57,845 nt of DNA. Origin: Symsagittifera roscoffensis (taxonomy: Eukaryota; Xenacoelomorpha; Acoela; Convolutidae). The stretch spans positions 14,578,027 to 14,635,871 of the forward strand of contig NC_087068.1 in assembly GCF_963678635.1 (NCBI RefSeq), read 5' to 3'. The notes under the pieces were generated by a model, which saw only the letters and a program-made list of their open reading frames with translations, searched no databases and was not told the origin of the DNA. Shown here piece after piece: positions 26,801 to 38,800 of the stretch; the stretch's first letter is position 1, and each line of letters opens with the position of its first letter. Position numbers and translations under genes: made by a program.

Positions 26801-29800
26801 GAAAAAGTCTAAAATTTGATCATGCTCAATTTTCATTTTTCGCGGTTTGACTTGTGATTTCTTGTTCATTTCACTTCATATCTTTTGTTAAAAGGAAGCC
26901 ATCCTCCACTATCTAACAGCGAAAGTGTAAAGGTCCGTGAAAAAAAGTGAGTGATTTTAGTTTCGAAAGTGGAAATTAATTACCGAATTTTTCAGCTAAA
27001 TACAATTTTTATCTATTGATCCAATTTTCTCAATATGGTTTTTTTTTTCAGAATAATGTCACTCATAAATTGTTCTAAATGAAAGAGCTTAAAGCCACCT
27101 ATTTTTCTTCGAAGATCAAAAGTTGAAAGTTTTTCAAAACAATTCAGTTTTTTTTTCAGCTTCCCTGCGTTCATTACTCTTTCCAACTGTCAGGTGTTAA
27201 GAGCAATATGAACGTAGTGAGTACTCTTATATAGGACTTCTTTTGGTTTTTTTGGAAAAAGTCTAAAATTTGTTCATGCTCAATTTTCATTTTTCGCGGT
27301 TTGACTTGTGATTTCTTTTTCATTTCACTTCATATCTTTTGTTAAAAGGAACCCATCCTCCACTATCTAACAGCGAAAGTGTAAAGGTCCGTGAATAAAG
27401 TGATTGACTTCTAGTTTCGAAAGTGGAAATTAATTATCGAATTTTCCAGCTAAATACAATTTTTATCTATTGATTTAGTTTTCTCAAAATGGTTTCTTTT
27501 TTTATCAAAATAATGCCACTCATAAATTGTTCCAAATCAAAGAGCTTTAAAGCCATCTATTTTTTCTTCGAAGATCAAAAGTTGAAAGTTTTTCAAAACA
27601 ATTCAGTTTTTTTTTCAGTTTCCTTGCGTTCGTTGCTCTTTCCAACTGTCAGGTGTTAAGAGCAATAAACGTAGTGAGTACTCTTATATAGGATTTTTTC
27701 GGTTATTTAGAAAAGTCTGAAATTTGTTCCTGCTCATGCTCAATTTTCATTTTTCGCGGTTTGACTTGTGATTTTTTTCAGTTCACTTCATATCTTCTGT
27801 TAAAAGGAAGCCATCCTCCACTATCTAACAGCGAAAGTGTAAAGGTCCGTGAAAATGATTGACTTCTGACTTCTAGTTTCGAAAGTGGAAATTAAATATC
27901 GAATTTTCCAGCTAAATACAATTTTTTTCTATTGATCAAGTTTTCTCAATATGGTTTTTTTTTAAATCAAAATAATGTCACTCATAAATTGTTCTAAATG
28001 AAAGAGCTTTAAAATCACCTATTTTTCTTTGAAGATCAAAAGTTGAAAATTTTTCAAAACAAGTCAGTTTTTTTCAGCTTCCTTGCGTTCATTACTCTTT
28101 CCAACTGTCAGGTGTTAAGAGCAATATGAACGTATTGAGTACTCTTATATAGGACTTCTTTTGGTTTTTTTGGAAAAAGTCTAAAATTTGATCATGCTCA
28201 ATTTTCATTTTTCGCGGTTTGACTTGTGATTTCTTGTTCATTTCACTTCATATCTTTTGTTAAAAGGAAGCCATCCTCCACTATCTAACAGCGAAAGTGT
28301 AAAGGTCCGTGAAAAAAAGTGAGTGATTTTAGTTTCGAAAGTGGAAATTAATTACCGAATTTTTCAGCTAAATACAATTTTTATCTATTGATCCAATTTT
28401 CTCAATATGGTTTTTTTTTTCAGAATAATGTCACTCATAAATTGTTCTAAATGAAAGAGCTTAAAGCCACCTATTTTTCTTCGAAGATCAAAAGTTGAAA
28501 GTTTTTCAAAACAATTCAGTTTTTTTTTCAGCTTCCCTGCGTTCATTACTCTTTCCAACTGTCAGGTGTTAAGAGCAATATGAACGTAGTGAGTACTCTT
28601 ATATAGGACTTCTTTTGGTTTTTTTGGAAAAAGTCTAAAATTTGTTCATGCTCAATTTTCATTTTTCGCGGTTTGACTTGTGATTTCTTTTTCATTTCAC
28701 TTCATATCTTTTGTTAAAAGGAACCCATCCTCCACTATCTAACAGCGAAAGTGTAAAGGTCCGTGAATAAAGTGATTGACTTCTAGTTTCGAAAGTGGAA
28801 ATTAATTATCGAATTTTCCAGCTAAATACAATTTTTATCTATTGATTTAGTTTTCTCAAAATGGTTTCTTTTTTTATCAAAATAATGCCACTCATAAATT
28901 GTTCCAAATCAAAGAGCTTTAAAGCCATCTATTTTTTCTTCGAAGATCAAAAGTTGAAAGTTTTTCAAAACAATTCAGTTTTTTTTTCAGTTTCCTTGCG
29001 TTCGTTGCTCTTTCCAACTGTCAGGTGTTAAGAGCAATAAACGTAGTGAGTACTCTTATATAGGATTTTTTCGGTTATTTAGAAAAGTCTGAAATTTGTT
29101 CCTGCTCATGCTCAATTTTCATTTTTCGCGGTTTGACTTGTGGTTTTTTTCAGTTCACTTCACATCTTTTGTTAAAAGGAAGCCATCCTCCACTATTTAA
29201 CAGCGAAAGTGTAAAGGTCCGTGAATAAAGTGATTGACTTCTAGTTTCGAAAGTGGAAATTAATTATCGAATTTTCCAGCTATATACAATTTTTATCTAT
29301 TGATTTAGTTTTCTCAATATGGTTTCTTTTTTTATCAAAATAATGCCACTCATAATTTATTCCAAATCAAAGAGCTTTAAAGCCATCTATTTTTTCTTCG
29401 AAGATCAAAAGTTGAAAGTTTTTCAAAACAATTCATTTTTTTTTTCAGTTTCCTTGCGTTCATTGCTCTTTCCAACTGTCAGGTGTTAAGAGCAATAAAC
29501 GTAGTGAGTACTCTTTCTTAAATCAAAATAATGTCACTCATAAATTGTTCTAAATGAAAGAGCTTTAAATTCACCTATTTTTCTTTGAAGATCAAAAGTT
29601 GAAAATTTTTCAAAACAAGTCAGTTTTTTTCAGCTTCCTTGCGTTCATTACTCTTTCCAACTGTCAGGTGTTAAGAGCAATATGAACGTATTGAGTACTC
29701 TTATATAGGACTTCTTATGGTTTTTTTGGAAAAAGTCTAAAATTTGATCATGCTCAATTTTCATTTTTCGCGGTTTGACTTGTGATTTCTTGTTCATTTC

Positions 29801-32800
29801 ACTTCTTATCTTTTGTTAAAAGGAAGCCATCCTCCACTATCTAACAGCGAAAGTGTAAAGGTCCGTGAAAAAAAAGTGATTGATTTTAGTTTCGAAAGTG
29901 GAAATTAATTACCGAATTTTTCAGCTAAATACAATTTTTATCTATTGATCCAATTTAAATTTTCTCAATATGATTTTTTTTCAAAATAATGTCACTCATA
30001 AATTGTTCCAAATCAAAGAGCTTTAAAGCCATATATTTTTTCTTCGAAGATCAAAAGTTGAAAGTTTTTCAAAACAATTCAGTTTTTTTTTCAGCTTCCT
30101 TGCGTTCATTACTCTTTCCAACTGTCAGGTGTTAAGAGCAATATGAACGTAGTGAGTACTCTTATATAGGACTTCTTTTGGTTTTTTTTGGAAAAAGTCT
30201 AAAATTTGTTCATGCTCAATTTTCATTTTTCGCGGTTTGACTTGTGATTTTTTTTCAGTTCACTTCATATCTTTTGTTAAAAGGAAGCCATTCTCCACTA
30301 TCTAACAGCGAAAGTATAAAGGTCCGTGAAATTAATTGACTGCTAGTTTCGAAAGTGGAAATTAAATATCGAAATTTCCAGCTATATACAATTTTTATCT
30401 ATTGATTTAGTTTTCTCAATATGGTTTCTTTTTTTATCAAAATAATGCCACTCATAATTTGTTCCAAATCAAAGCGCTTTAAAGCCATCTATTTTTTCTT
30501 CGAAGATCAAAAGTTGAAAGTTTTTCAAAACAATTCATTTTTTTTTCAGTTTCCTTGCGTTCATTGCTCTTTCCAACTGTCAGGTGTTAAGAGCAATAAA
30601 CGTAGTGAGTACTCTTTCTTAAATCAAAATAATGTCACTCATAAATTGTTCTAAATGAAAGAGCTTTAAATTCACCTATTTTTCTTTGAAGATCAAAAGT
30701 TGAAAATTTTTCAAAACAAGTCAGTTTTTTTCAGCTTCCTTGCGTTCATTACTCTTTCCAACTGTCAGGTGTTAAGAGCAATATGAACGTATTGAGTACT
30801 CTTATATAGGACTTCTTTTGGTTTTTTTTGGAAAAAGTCTAAAATTTGATCATGCTCAATTTTCATTTTTCGCGGTTTGACTTGTGATTTCTTGTTCATT
30901 TCACTTCATATCTTTTGTTAAAAGGAAGCCATTCTCCACTAACTAACAGCGAAAGTATAAAGGTCCGTGAAATTAATTGACTTCTAGTTTCGAAAGTGGA
31001 AATTAAATATCGAAATTTCCAGCTAAATACAATTTTTTTCTATTGATCAAGTTTTCTCAATATGGTTTCTTTTTATCAAAATAATGTCACTCATAAATTG
31101 TTCTAAATGAAAGAGCTTTAAAGCCACCTATTTTTCTTTGAAGATCAAAAGTTGAAAGTTTTTCAAAACAAGTTAGTTTTTTTCAGCTTCCTTCCGTTCA
31201 TTACTTTTTCCAACTGTCAGGTGTTAAGAGCAATATGAACGTATTGAGTACTCTTATATAGGACTTCTTTTGGTTTTTTGGAAAAAGTCTAAAATTTGTT
31301 CATGCTCAATTTTCATTTTTCGCGGTTTGACTTGTGATTTCTTTTTCATTTCACTTCATATCTTTTGTTAAAAGGAAGCCATCCTTCACTATCTAACAGC
31401 GAAAGTGTAAAGGTCCGTGAAAAAAAGTGATTGACTTTAGTTTCGAAAGTGGAAATTAATTATCGAATTTTTCAGCTAAATACAATTTTTATCTTTTGAT
31501 CCAGGTTTCTCAATATGGTTTCTTTTTTCTATCAAAATAATGTCACTCATAAATTTTTCCAAATCAAAGAGCTTCAAAGCCAACTATTTTTTCTTCGAAG
31601 ATCAAAAGTTGAAAGTTTTTCAAAACAAGTCAGTTTGTTTTCAGTTTCCTTGCGTTCAATACTCTTTCCAACTTTCAGTCGGCTTCGTTTTTTTTTAGCT
31701 TAAAGTGCATGGATCTAGTGTTAGCTACAATTTATTGGTAAGTTTCAGCGTTTCTAAAATCGAATCTAGTTGATGGCATACGTATTATTTTCAGATGTCA
31801 ATTTTTTTTGAAGCAACTGCATTTTTCAACATTTTGGTTAATTTTTTGAAATTTTGACTCGGGTGGTTTATCTATAAAGATGAAGGCGAGTGTCGCACGC
31901 AATTCAAGAGTGGGTTTTTTTTCCGTCTGAAATTTTAAAAAAATGATTTTTAGTGTTTTTTTCTTTACGGGAATTTTTAATCATTTTTTCTTTATGTTGC
32001 GTAGCAATCTCATGTTTGATAAGTTTGAAATAATTGGGTTTTTGTTAAATTTTCCGATGTTTTTTAGTTTTTTTTCTATCGTGGAAATTTTTCCAACTTA
32101 AGCATTCATTTTTTTGTTCCTTTTTTTTCATTTTTTTTCTTTAACTTTCATCTTCTGTTATCGCAAAATTTCCTGTCATTGTTCTTGTTATTGTTCTTGG
32201 ATATGCAGGTTGTTTAGATGCAGGAATTTAACAAAAGTTAAGGAGTACTTTTGGAAACTCGGTTTTTTGACCAATTTTTTTTGAGCGTGTAAGTCGATTG
32301 GTTATAGAAAAGAAATGAAAAGAGTTCGTGCAGCCCAAATCCTTCTTATATTTAGTTAATTGGTTTTTCTAAAAATTGCAAAATAAATTTCTAATTTTTC
32401 AAGTCTACGATTTTTTCAACAAATCATTCAAAATTTTCTCTTTTGGTTTTGGCGTTTTTTTGTGTCGCAAGTGGTGCGAAACTCAGCTTCGCCTCTGTGT
32501 TAACATTTTTTCGGTGTTAACATTTTTTTCCACCGTAGTTTTGTATCTGTTTTATTTTTGTTCATAAACAAACCCTTGTGATGTACCACGAGATCACTGT
32601 TTTCGACGAAGTCTCACAATTTAGTGTTCAATGTGTGCAAATGTTCTATTCAATTTCAGTATGTTGTATGCTGCTCAAATTCTGTTTGGTTTAGTAGCAT
32701 TCGCTTTTTTCCGCTTTAAAAGTGCGCATTCAGTGCTGCCTATTTCCGACAGAAGTTCACTAGTTGGCTGATTCTTTTTAATTTTCAAAGTTTGTTTTCT

Positions 32801-35800
32801 TCCCATATTCATTCTTGTATATGTTAAGCTCTTTTTTGCCGTTTGTTGCTTGTGTTTGCGAAGTGCAGCTTCGTCTCGGCCTTCTTGAAAGTAGCAAATC
32901 ATTATAGCCTCTGAAGTTTCGCCCTAGTAATGATTGAAAAGTTTATGCTCCATTTAGACATGTGCCTACTGGTTGTCCGAGATCCTGAGCAACTGTCCTC
33001 CTCACAGTGCAATTCAGACAAGAGCGAGACAGCTGCAGGCCAGTTTAATGCAGCTGCTGTCCAATAAGAACGAAACAGTTCAGGTGACCTTTTCTATTGG
33101 AGTTCTTTGGCTCTAACGCATATTTTGATAGGTTTTCAGATTTTTTAAAGAGTACCTTTTTTAATTATCCAAATTTTTCTCCAGTTTTTTTTGGGTGAGT
33201 GCTTCTTATAGCAGAGAAATATGAGAGTAATATAATTTGACGTTCTCGGTTCTCATGTCTTATAACTCTTTTCTAGTCTGACTTGTGTTGTGTGGTAGGA
33301 TCTGGCCTCATCGGCCTTGTCCAGTCTGTTCCACGTCTGTGGGGAGGAGGAGAAGCAGAGATTGATTGAACACATGATGGGAATGTTCATGGACGGGGGC
33401 ACCGGAGGAACCAACCAGAAGAGCAACAAAGTCAAAATCACCTCGGGTGAGTCAATCGATCGAAGTCATGTAGTTGCAACAAATTAAATAATTAATATAG
33501 CAATTAAACTATAGCATTATTACTTATTAAGACTATTTATCCACGGTTGGAATCCCTAGACTCTTTAAGGAGAAGCTGTTGAGCTCCTGATTAAGAACTG
33601 CATCAGTTTTTTGGCGTTGTTTCCTGCAAATAAAGAGTTACATGCAGTTTCATGGAGTGAATTCGACGTGGAGTAAGTTCTTGGAAAAAAATAGAACCAG
33701 ATTTATGTCCTCTTTCAAAAATTTTGAAATATTTTGCAAAATGTCTAAGTTTGGCTTTTTCTTCCGCCTTGACGGTTCAGTTTTTAATTTATGCTCTGTT
33801 TGTCTGTCTTCAGGAGACGAAGAGATCTTTTCTGAGGGCGAGGTTGGGAAGACTCCTAGTGGTGGATCCATCTCAACTTACAAGGATCTCTGTTCTCTGG
33901 CTACCGACATGAACAAGCCAGACTTGGTCTACAAGTTCATCTCCCTATCCAACCACAACATGATGTGGAATTCACGCAAGGTGCAAAAAAGAGTGTTGCA
34001 GATCTTTTAATCGTGCTTTTTTGTTCAGGCTCAAATTGATTTTATCGTGGTTTGATTTTTTATTAAGTTCCCTTCATTTCCTTCGTTAATAAGAAGGTAA
34101 ACTCCACTATCGAACAGCAGAAGTCTAAAGGTCAAGAAAAGTTATCGACTTCTAATTTTTAACGTGGATTTTCACTTTCAGATTTCTCAGCGAAAAAAAT
34201 TTTTACCTACCGATCCATTTTTCTGAAATTGAGTTAATCTTATCAAAAAAGTGCCACTGATAGATTGTTCTTGAATATTTTTTTTCAAAAAAAGTCGGTA
34301 TATGTTTTGTTTCCTTGAGTTTATTGTCTCTTTTCCAACTCTCTGTTGGCTTTGTTTTGAAATGTAATTTTTTGGAAAGTGAAAGATAGTGACACAAAAC
34401 TCAATTAATACAAATGATAACACTTGCAAATATAAAACTAAATTTATTGATATTATATTTTTCTATGTTTGATAAAGTTAACTTTTTAGAAAGTTGGGAT
34501 TTATCTGAGATTGTACATGAGATTTATATCAGAGAACTAAATCATGTGGAGCTAAAATTTCCTTGCGTTAGGGTGCGGCTTTTGGCTTCTCCTACTTGGC
34601 AGAGCAGGCGTCGGCTGAGTTGGAGCCACACCTGCCGAAACTGTTGCCGAAGCTGTTCCGATACAAGTTTATCAAATTAATGTCACTCATAAATTGTTCT
34701 AAATGAAAGAGCTTTAAAGCCACCTATTTTTCTTTGAAGATCAAAAGTTGAAATTTTTTCAAAACAAGTTAGTTTTTTTCAGCTTCCTTGCGTTCATTAC
34801 TTTTTCCAACTGTCAGGTGTTAAGAGCAATATGAACCTAGTGAGTACTCTTATATAGGACTTCTTTTGGTTTTTTTTGGAAAAAGTCTAAAATTTGTTCA
34901 TGCTCAATTTTCATTTTTCGCGGTTTGACTTGTGATTTCTTTTTCATTTCACTTCATATCTTTTGTTAAAAGGAAGCCATCCTCCACTATCTAACAGCGA
35001 AAGTGTAAAGGTCCGTGAATAAAGTGATTGACTTCTAGTTTCGAAAGTGGAAATTAATTATCGAATTTTCCAGCTAAATACAATTTTTATCTATTGATTT
35101 AGTTTTCTCAATATGGTTTCTTTTTTTATCAAAAAAATGCCACTCATAAATTGTTCCAAATCAAAGAGCTTTAAAGCCATTTATTTTTTCTTCGAAGATC
35201 AAAAGTTGAAAGTTTTTCAAAACAATTCAGTTTTTTTTCAGTTTCCTTGCGTTCATTGCTCTTTCCAACTGTCAGGTGTTAAGAGCAATAAACGTAGTGA
35301 GTACTCTTATGTAGGATTTTTTCGGTTTTTTAGAAAAAGTTTAAAATTTGTTCCTGCTCATGCTCAATTTTCATTTTTCGCGGTTTGACTTGTGATTTTT
35401 TTCAGTTCACTTCATATCTTCTGTTAAAAGGAAGCCATCCTCCACTATCTAACAGCGAAAGTGTAAAGGTCCGTGAAAATGATTGACTTCTGACTTCTAG
35501 TTTCGAAAGTGGAAATTAAATATCGAATTTTCCAGCTAAATACAATTTTTTTCTATTGATCAAGTTTTCTCAATATGGTTTTTTTTTAAATCAAAATAAT
35601 GTCACTCATAAATTGTTCTAAATGAAAGAGCTTTAAAATCACCTATTTTTCTTTGAAGATCAAAAGTTGAAAATTTTTCAAAACAAGTCAGTTTTTTTCA
35701 GCTTCCTTGCGTTCATTACTCTTTCCAACTGTCAGGTGTTAAGAGCAATATGAACGTATTGAGTACTCTTATATAGGACTTCTTTTGGTTTTTTTGGAAA

Positions 35801-38800
35801 AAGTCTAAAATTTGATCATGCTCAATTTTCATTTTTCGCGGTTTGACTTGTGATTTCTTGTTCATTTCACTTCATATCTTTTGTTAAAAGGAAGCCATCC
35901 TCCACTATCTAACAGCGAAAGTGTAAAGGTCCGTGAAAAAAAGTGAGTGATTTTAGTTTCGAAAGTGGAAATTAATTACCGAATTTTTCAGCTAAATACA
36001 ATTTTTATCTATTGATCCAATTTTCTCAATATGGTTTTTTTTTTCAAAATAATGTCACTCATAAATTGTTCTAAATGAAAGAGCTTAAAGCCACCTATTT
36101 TTCTTCGAAGATCAAAAGTTGAAAGTTTTTCAAAACAATTCAGTTTTTTTTTCAGCTTCCCTGCGTTCATTACTCTTTCCAACTGTCAGATGTTAAGAGC
36201 AATATGAACGTAGTGAGTACTCTTATATAGGACTTCTTTTGGTTTTTTTGGAAAAAGTCTAAAATTTGATCATGCTCAATTTTCATTTTTCGCGGTTTGA
36301 CTTGTGATTTTTTTCAGTTCACTTCATATCTTCTGTTAAAAGGAAGCCATCCTCCACTATCTAACAGCGAAAGTGTAAAGGTCCGTGAAAATGATTGACT
36401 TCTGACTTCTAGTTTCGAAAGTGGAAATTAAATATCGAATTTTCCAGCTAAATACAATTTTTTTCTATTGATCAAGTTTTCTCAATATGGTTTTTTTTTA
36501 AATCAAAATAATGTCACTCATAAATTGTTCTAAATGAAAGAGCTTTAAAATCACCTATTTTTCTTTGAAGATCAAAAGTTGAAAATTTTTCAAAACAAGT
36601 CAGTTTTTTTCAGCTTCCTTGCGTTCATTTCTCTTTCCAACTGTCAGGTGTTAAGAGCAATATGAACGTATTGAGTACTCTTATATAGGACTTCTTTTGG
36701 TTTTTTTGGAAAAAGTCTAAAATTTGATCATGCTCAATTTTCATTTTTCGCGGTTTGACTTGTGATTTCTTGTTCATTTCACTTCTTATCTTTTGTTAAA
36801 AGGAAGCCATCCTCCACTATCTAACAGCGAAAGTGTAAAGGTCCGTGAAAAAAAAGTGATTGATTTTAGTTTCGAAAGTGGAAATTAATTACCGAATTTT
36901 TCAGCTAAATACAATTTTTATCTATTGATCCAATTTAAATTTTCTCAATATGATTTTTTTCAAAATAATGTCACTCATAAATTGTTCCAAATCAAAGAGC
37001 TTTAAAGCCATCTATTTTTTCTTCGAAGATCAAAAGTTGAAAGTTTTTCAAAACAATTCAGTTTTTTTTTCAGCTTCCTTGCGTTCATTACTCTTTCCAA
37101 CTGTCAGGTGTTAAGAGCAATATGAACGTAGTGAGTACTCTTATATAGGACTTCTTTTGGTTTTTTTTGGAAAAAGTCTAAAATTTGTTCATGCTCAATT
37201 TTCATTTTTCGCGGTTTGACTTGTGATTTTTTTTCAGTTCACTTCATATCTTTTGTTAAAAGGAAGCCATTCTCCACTATCTAACAGCGAAAGTATAAAG
37301 GTCCGTGAAATTAATTGACTGCTAGTTTCGAAAGTGGAAATTAAATATCGAAATTTCCAGCTATATACAATTTTTATCTATTGATTTAGTTTTCTCAATA
37401 TGGTTTCTTTTTTTATCAAAATAATGCCACTCATAATTTGTTCCAAATCAAAGCGCTTTAAAGCCATCTATTTTTTCTTCGAAGATCAAAAGTTGAAAGT
37501 TTTTCAAAACAATTCATTTTTTTTTTCAGTTTCCTTGCGTTCATTGCTCTTTCCAACTGTCAGGTGTTAAGAGCAATAAACGTAGTGAGTACTCTTTCTT
37601 AAATCAAAATAATGTCACTCATAAATTGTTCTAAATGAAAGAGCTTTAAATTCACCTATTTTTCTTTGAAGATCAAAAGTTGAAAATTTTTCAAAACAAG
37701 TCAGTTTTTTTCAGCTTCCTTGCGTTCATTACTCTTTCCAACTGTCAGGTGTTAAGAGCAATATGAACGTATTGAGTACTCTTATATAGGACTTCTTTTG
37801 GTTTTTTTGGAAAAAGTCTAAAATTTGATCATGCTCAATTTTCATTTTTCGCGGTTTGACTTGTGATTTCTTGTTCATTTCACTTCATATCTTTTGTTAA
37901 AAGGAAGCCATTCTCCACTAACTAACAGCGAAAGTATAAAGGTCCGTGAAATTAATTGACTTCTAGTTTCGAAAGTGGAAATTAAATATCGAAATTTCCA
38001 GCTAAATACAATTTTTTTCTATTGATCAAGTTTTCTCAATATGGTTTCTTTTTATCAAAATAATGTCACTCATAAATTGTTCTAAATGAAAGAGCTTTAA
38101 AGCCACCTATTTTTCTTTGAAGATCAAAAGTTGAAAGTTTTTCAAAACAAGTTAGTTTTTTTCAGCTTCCTTCCGTTCATTACTTTTTCCAACTGTCAGG
38201 TGTTAAGAGCAATATGAACGTATTGAGTACTCTTATATAGGACTTCTTTTGGTTTTTTGGAAAAAGTCTAAAATTTGTTCATGCTCAATTTTCATTTTTC
38301 GCGGTTTGACTTGTGATTTCTTTTTCATTTCACTTCATATCTTTTGTTAAAAGGAAGCCATTCTTCACTATCTAACAGCGAAAGTGTAAAGGTCCGTGAA
38401 AAAAAGTGATTGACTTTAGTTTCGAAAGTGGAAATTAATTATCGAATTTTTCAGCTAAATACAATTTTTATCTTTTGATCCAGGTTTCTCAATATGGTTT
38501 CTTTTTTTTATCAAAATAATGTCACTCATAAATTTTTCCAAATCAAAGAGCTTCAAAGCCAACTATTTTTTCTTCGAAGATCAAAAGTTGAAAGTTTTTC
38601 AAAACAAGTCAGTTTGTTTTCAGTTTCCTTGCGTTCAATACTCTTTCCAACTTTCAGTCGGCTTCGTTTTTTTTTAGCTTAAAGTGCATGGATCTAGTGT
38701 TAGCTACAATTTATTGGTAAGTTTCAGCGTTTCTAAAATCGAATCTAGTTGATGGCATACGTATTATTTTCAGATGTCAATTTTTTTTGAAGCAACTGCA

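Noticed and set aside
33642-34010. 122-codon frame as an independent gene (also 40622-40990)
   Set aside because: It contains exon 16 of ECM29 (33814-33980) with intronic extensions on both sides.
24065-38690. CRISPR array
   Set aside because: Repeat units are about 455 bp, diverged and contiguous, with no short repeat-spacer structure; eukaryotic satellite DNA.
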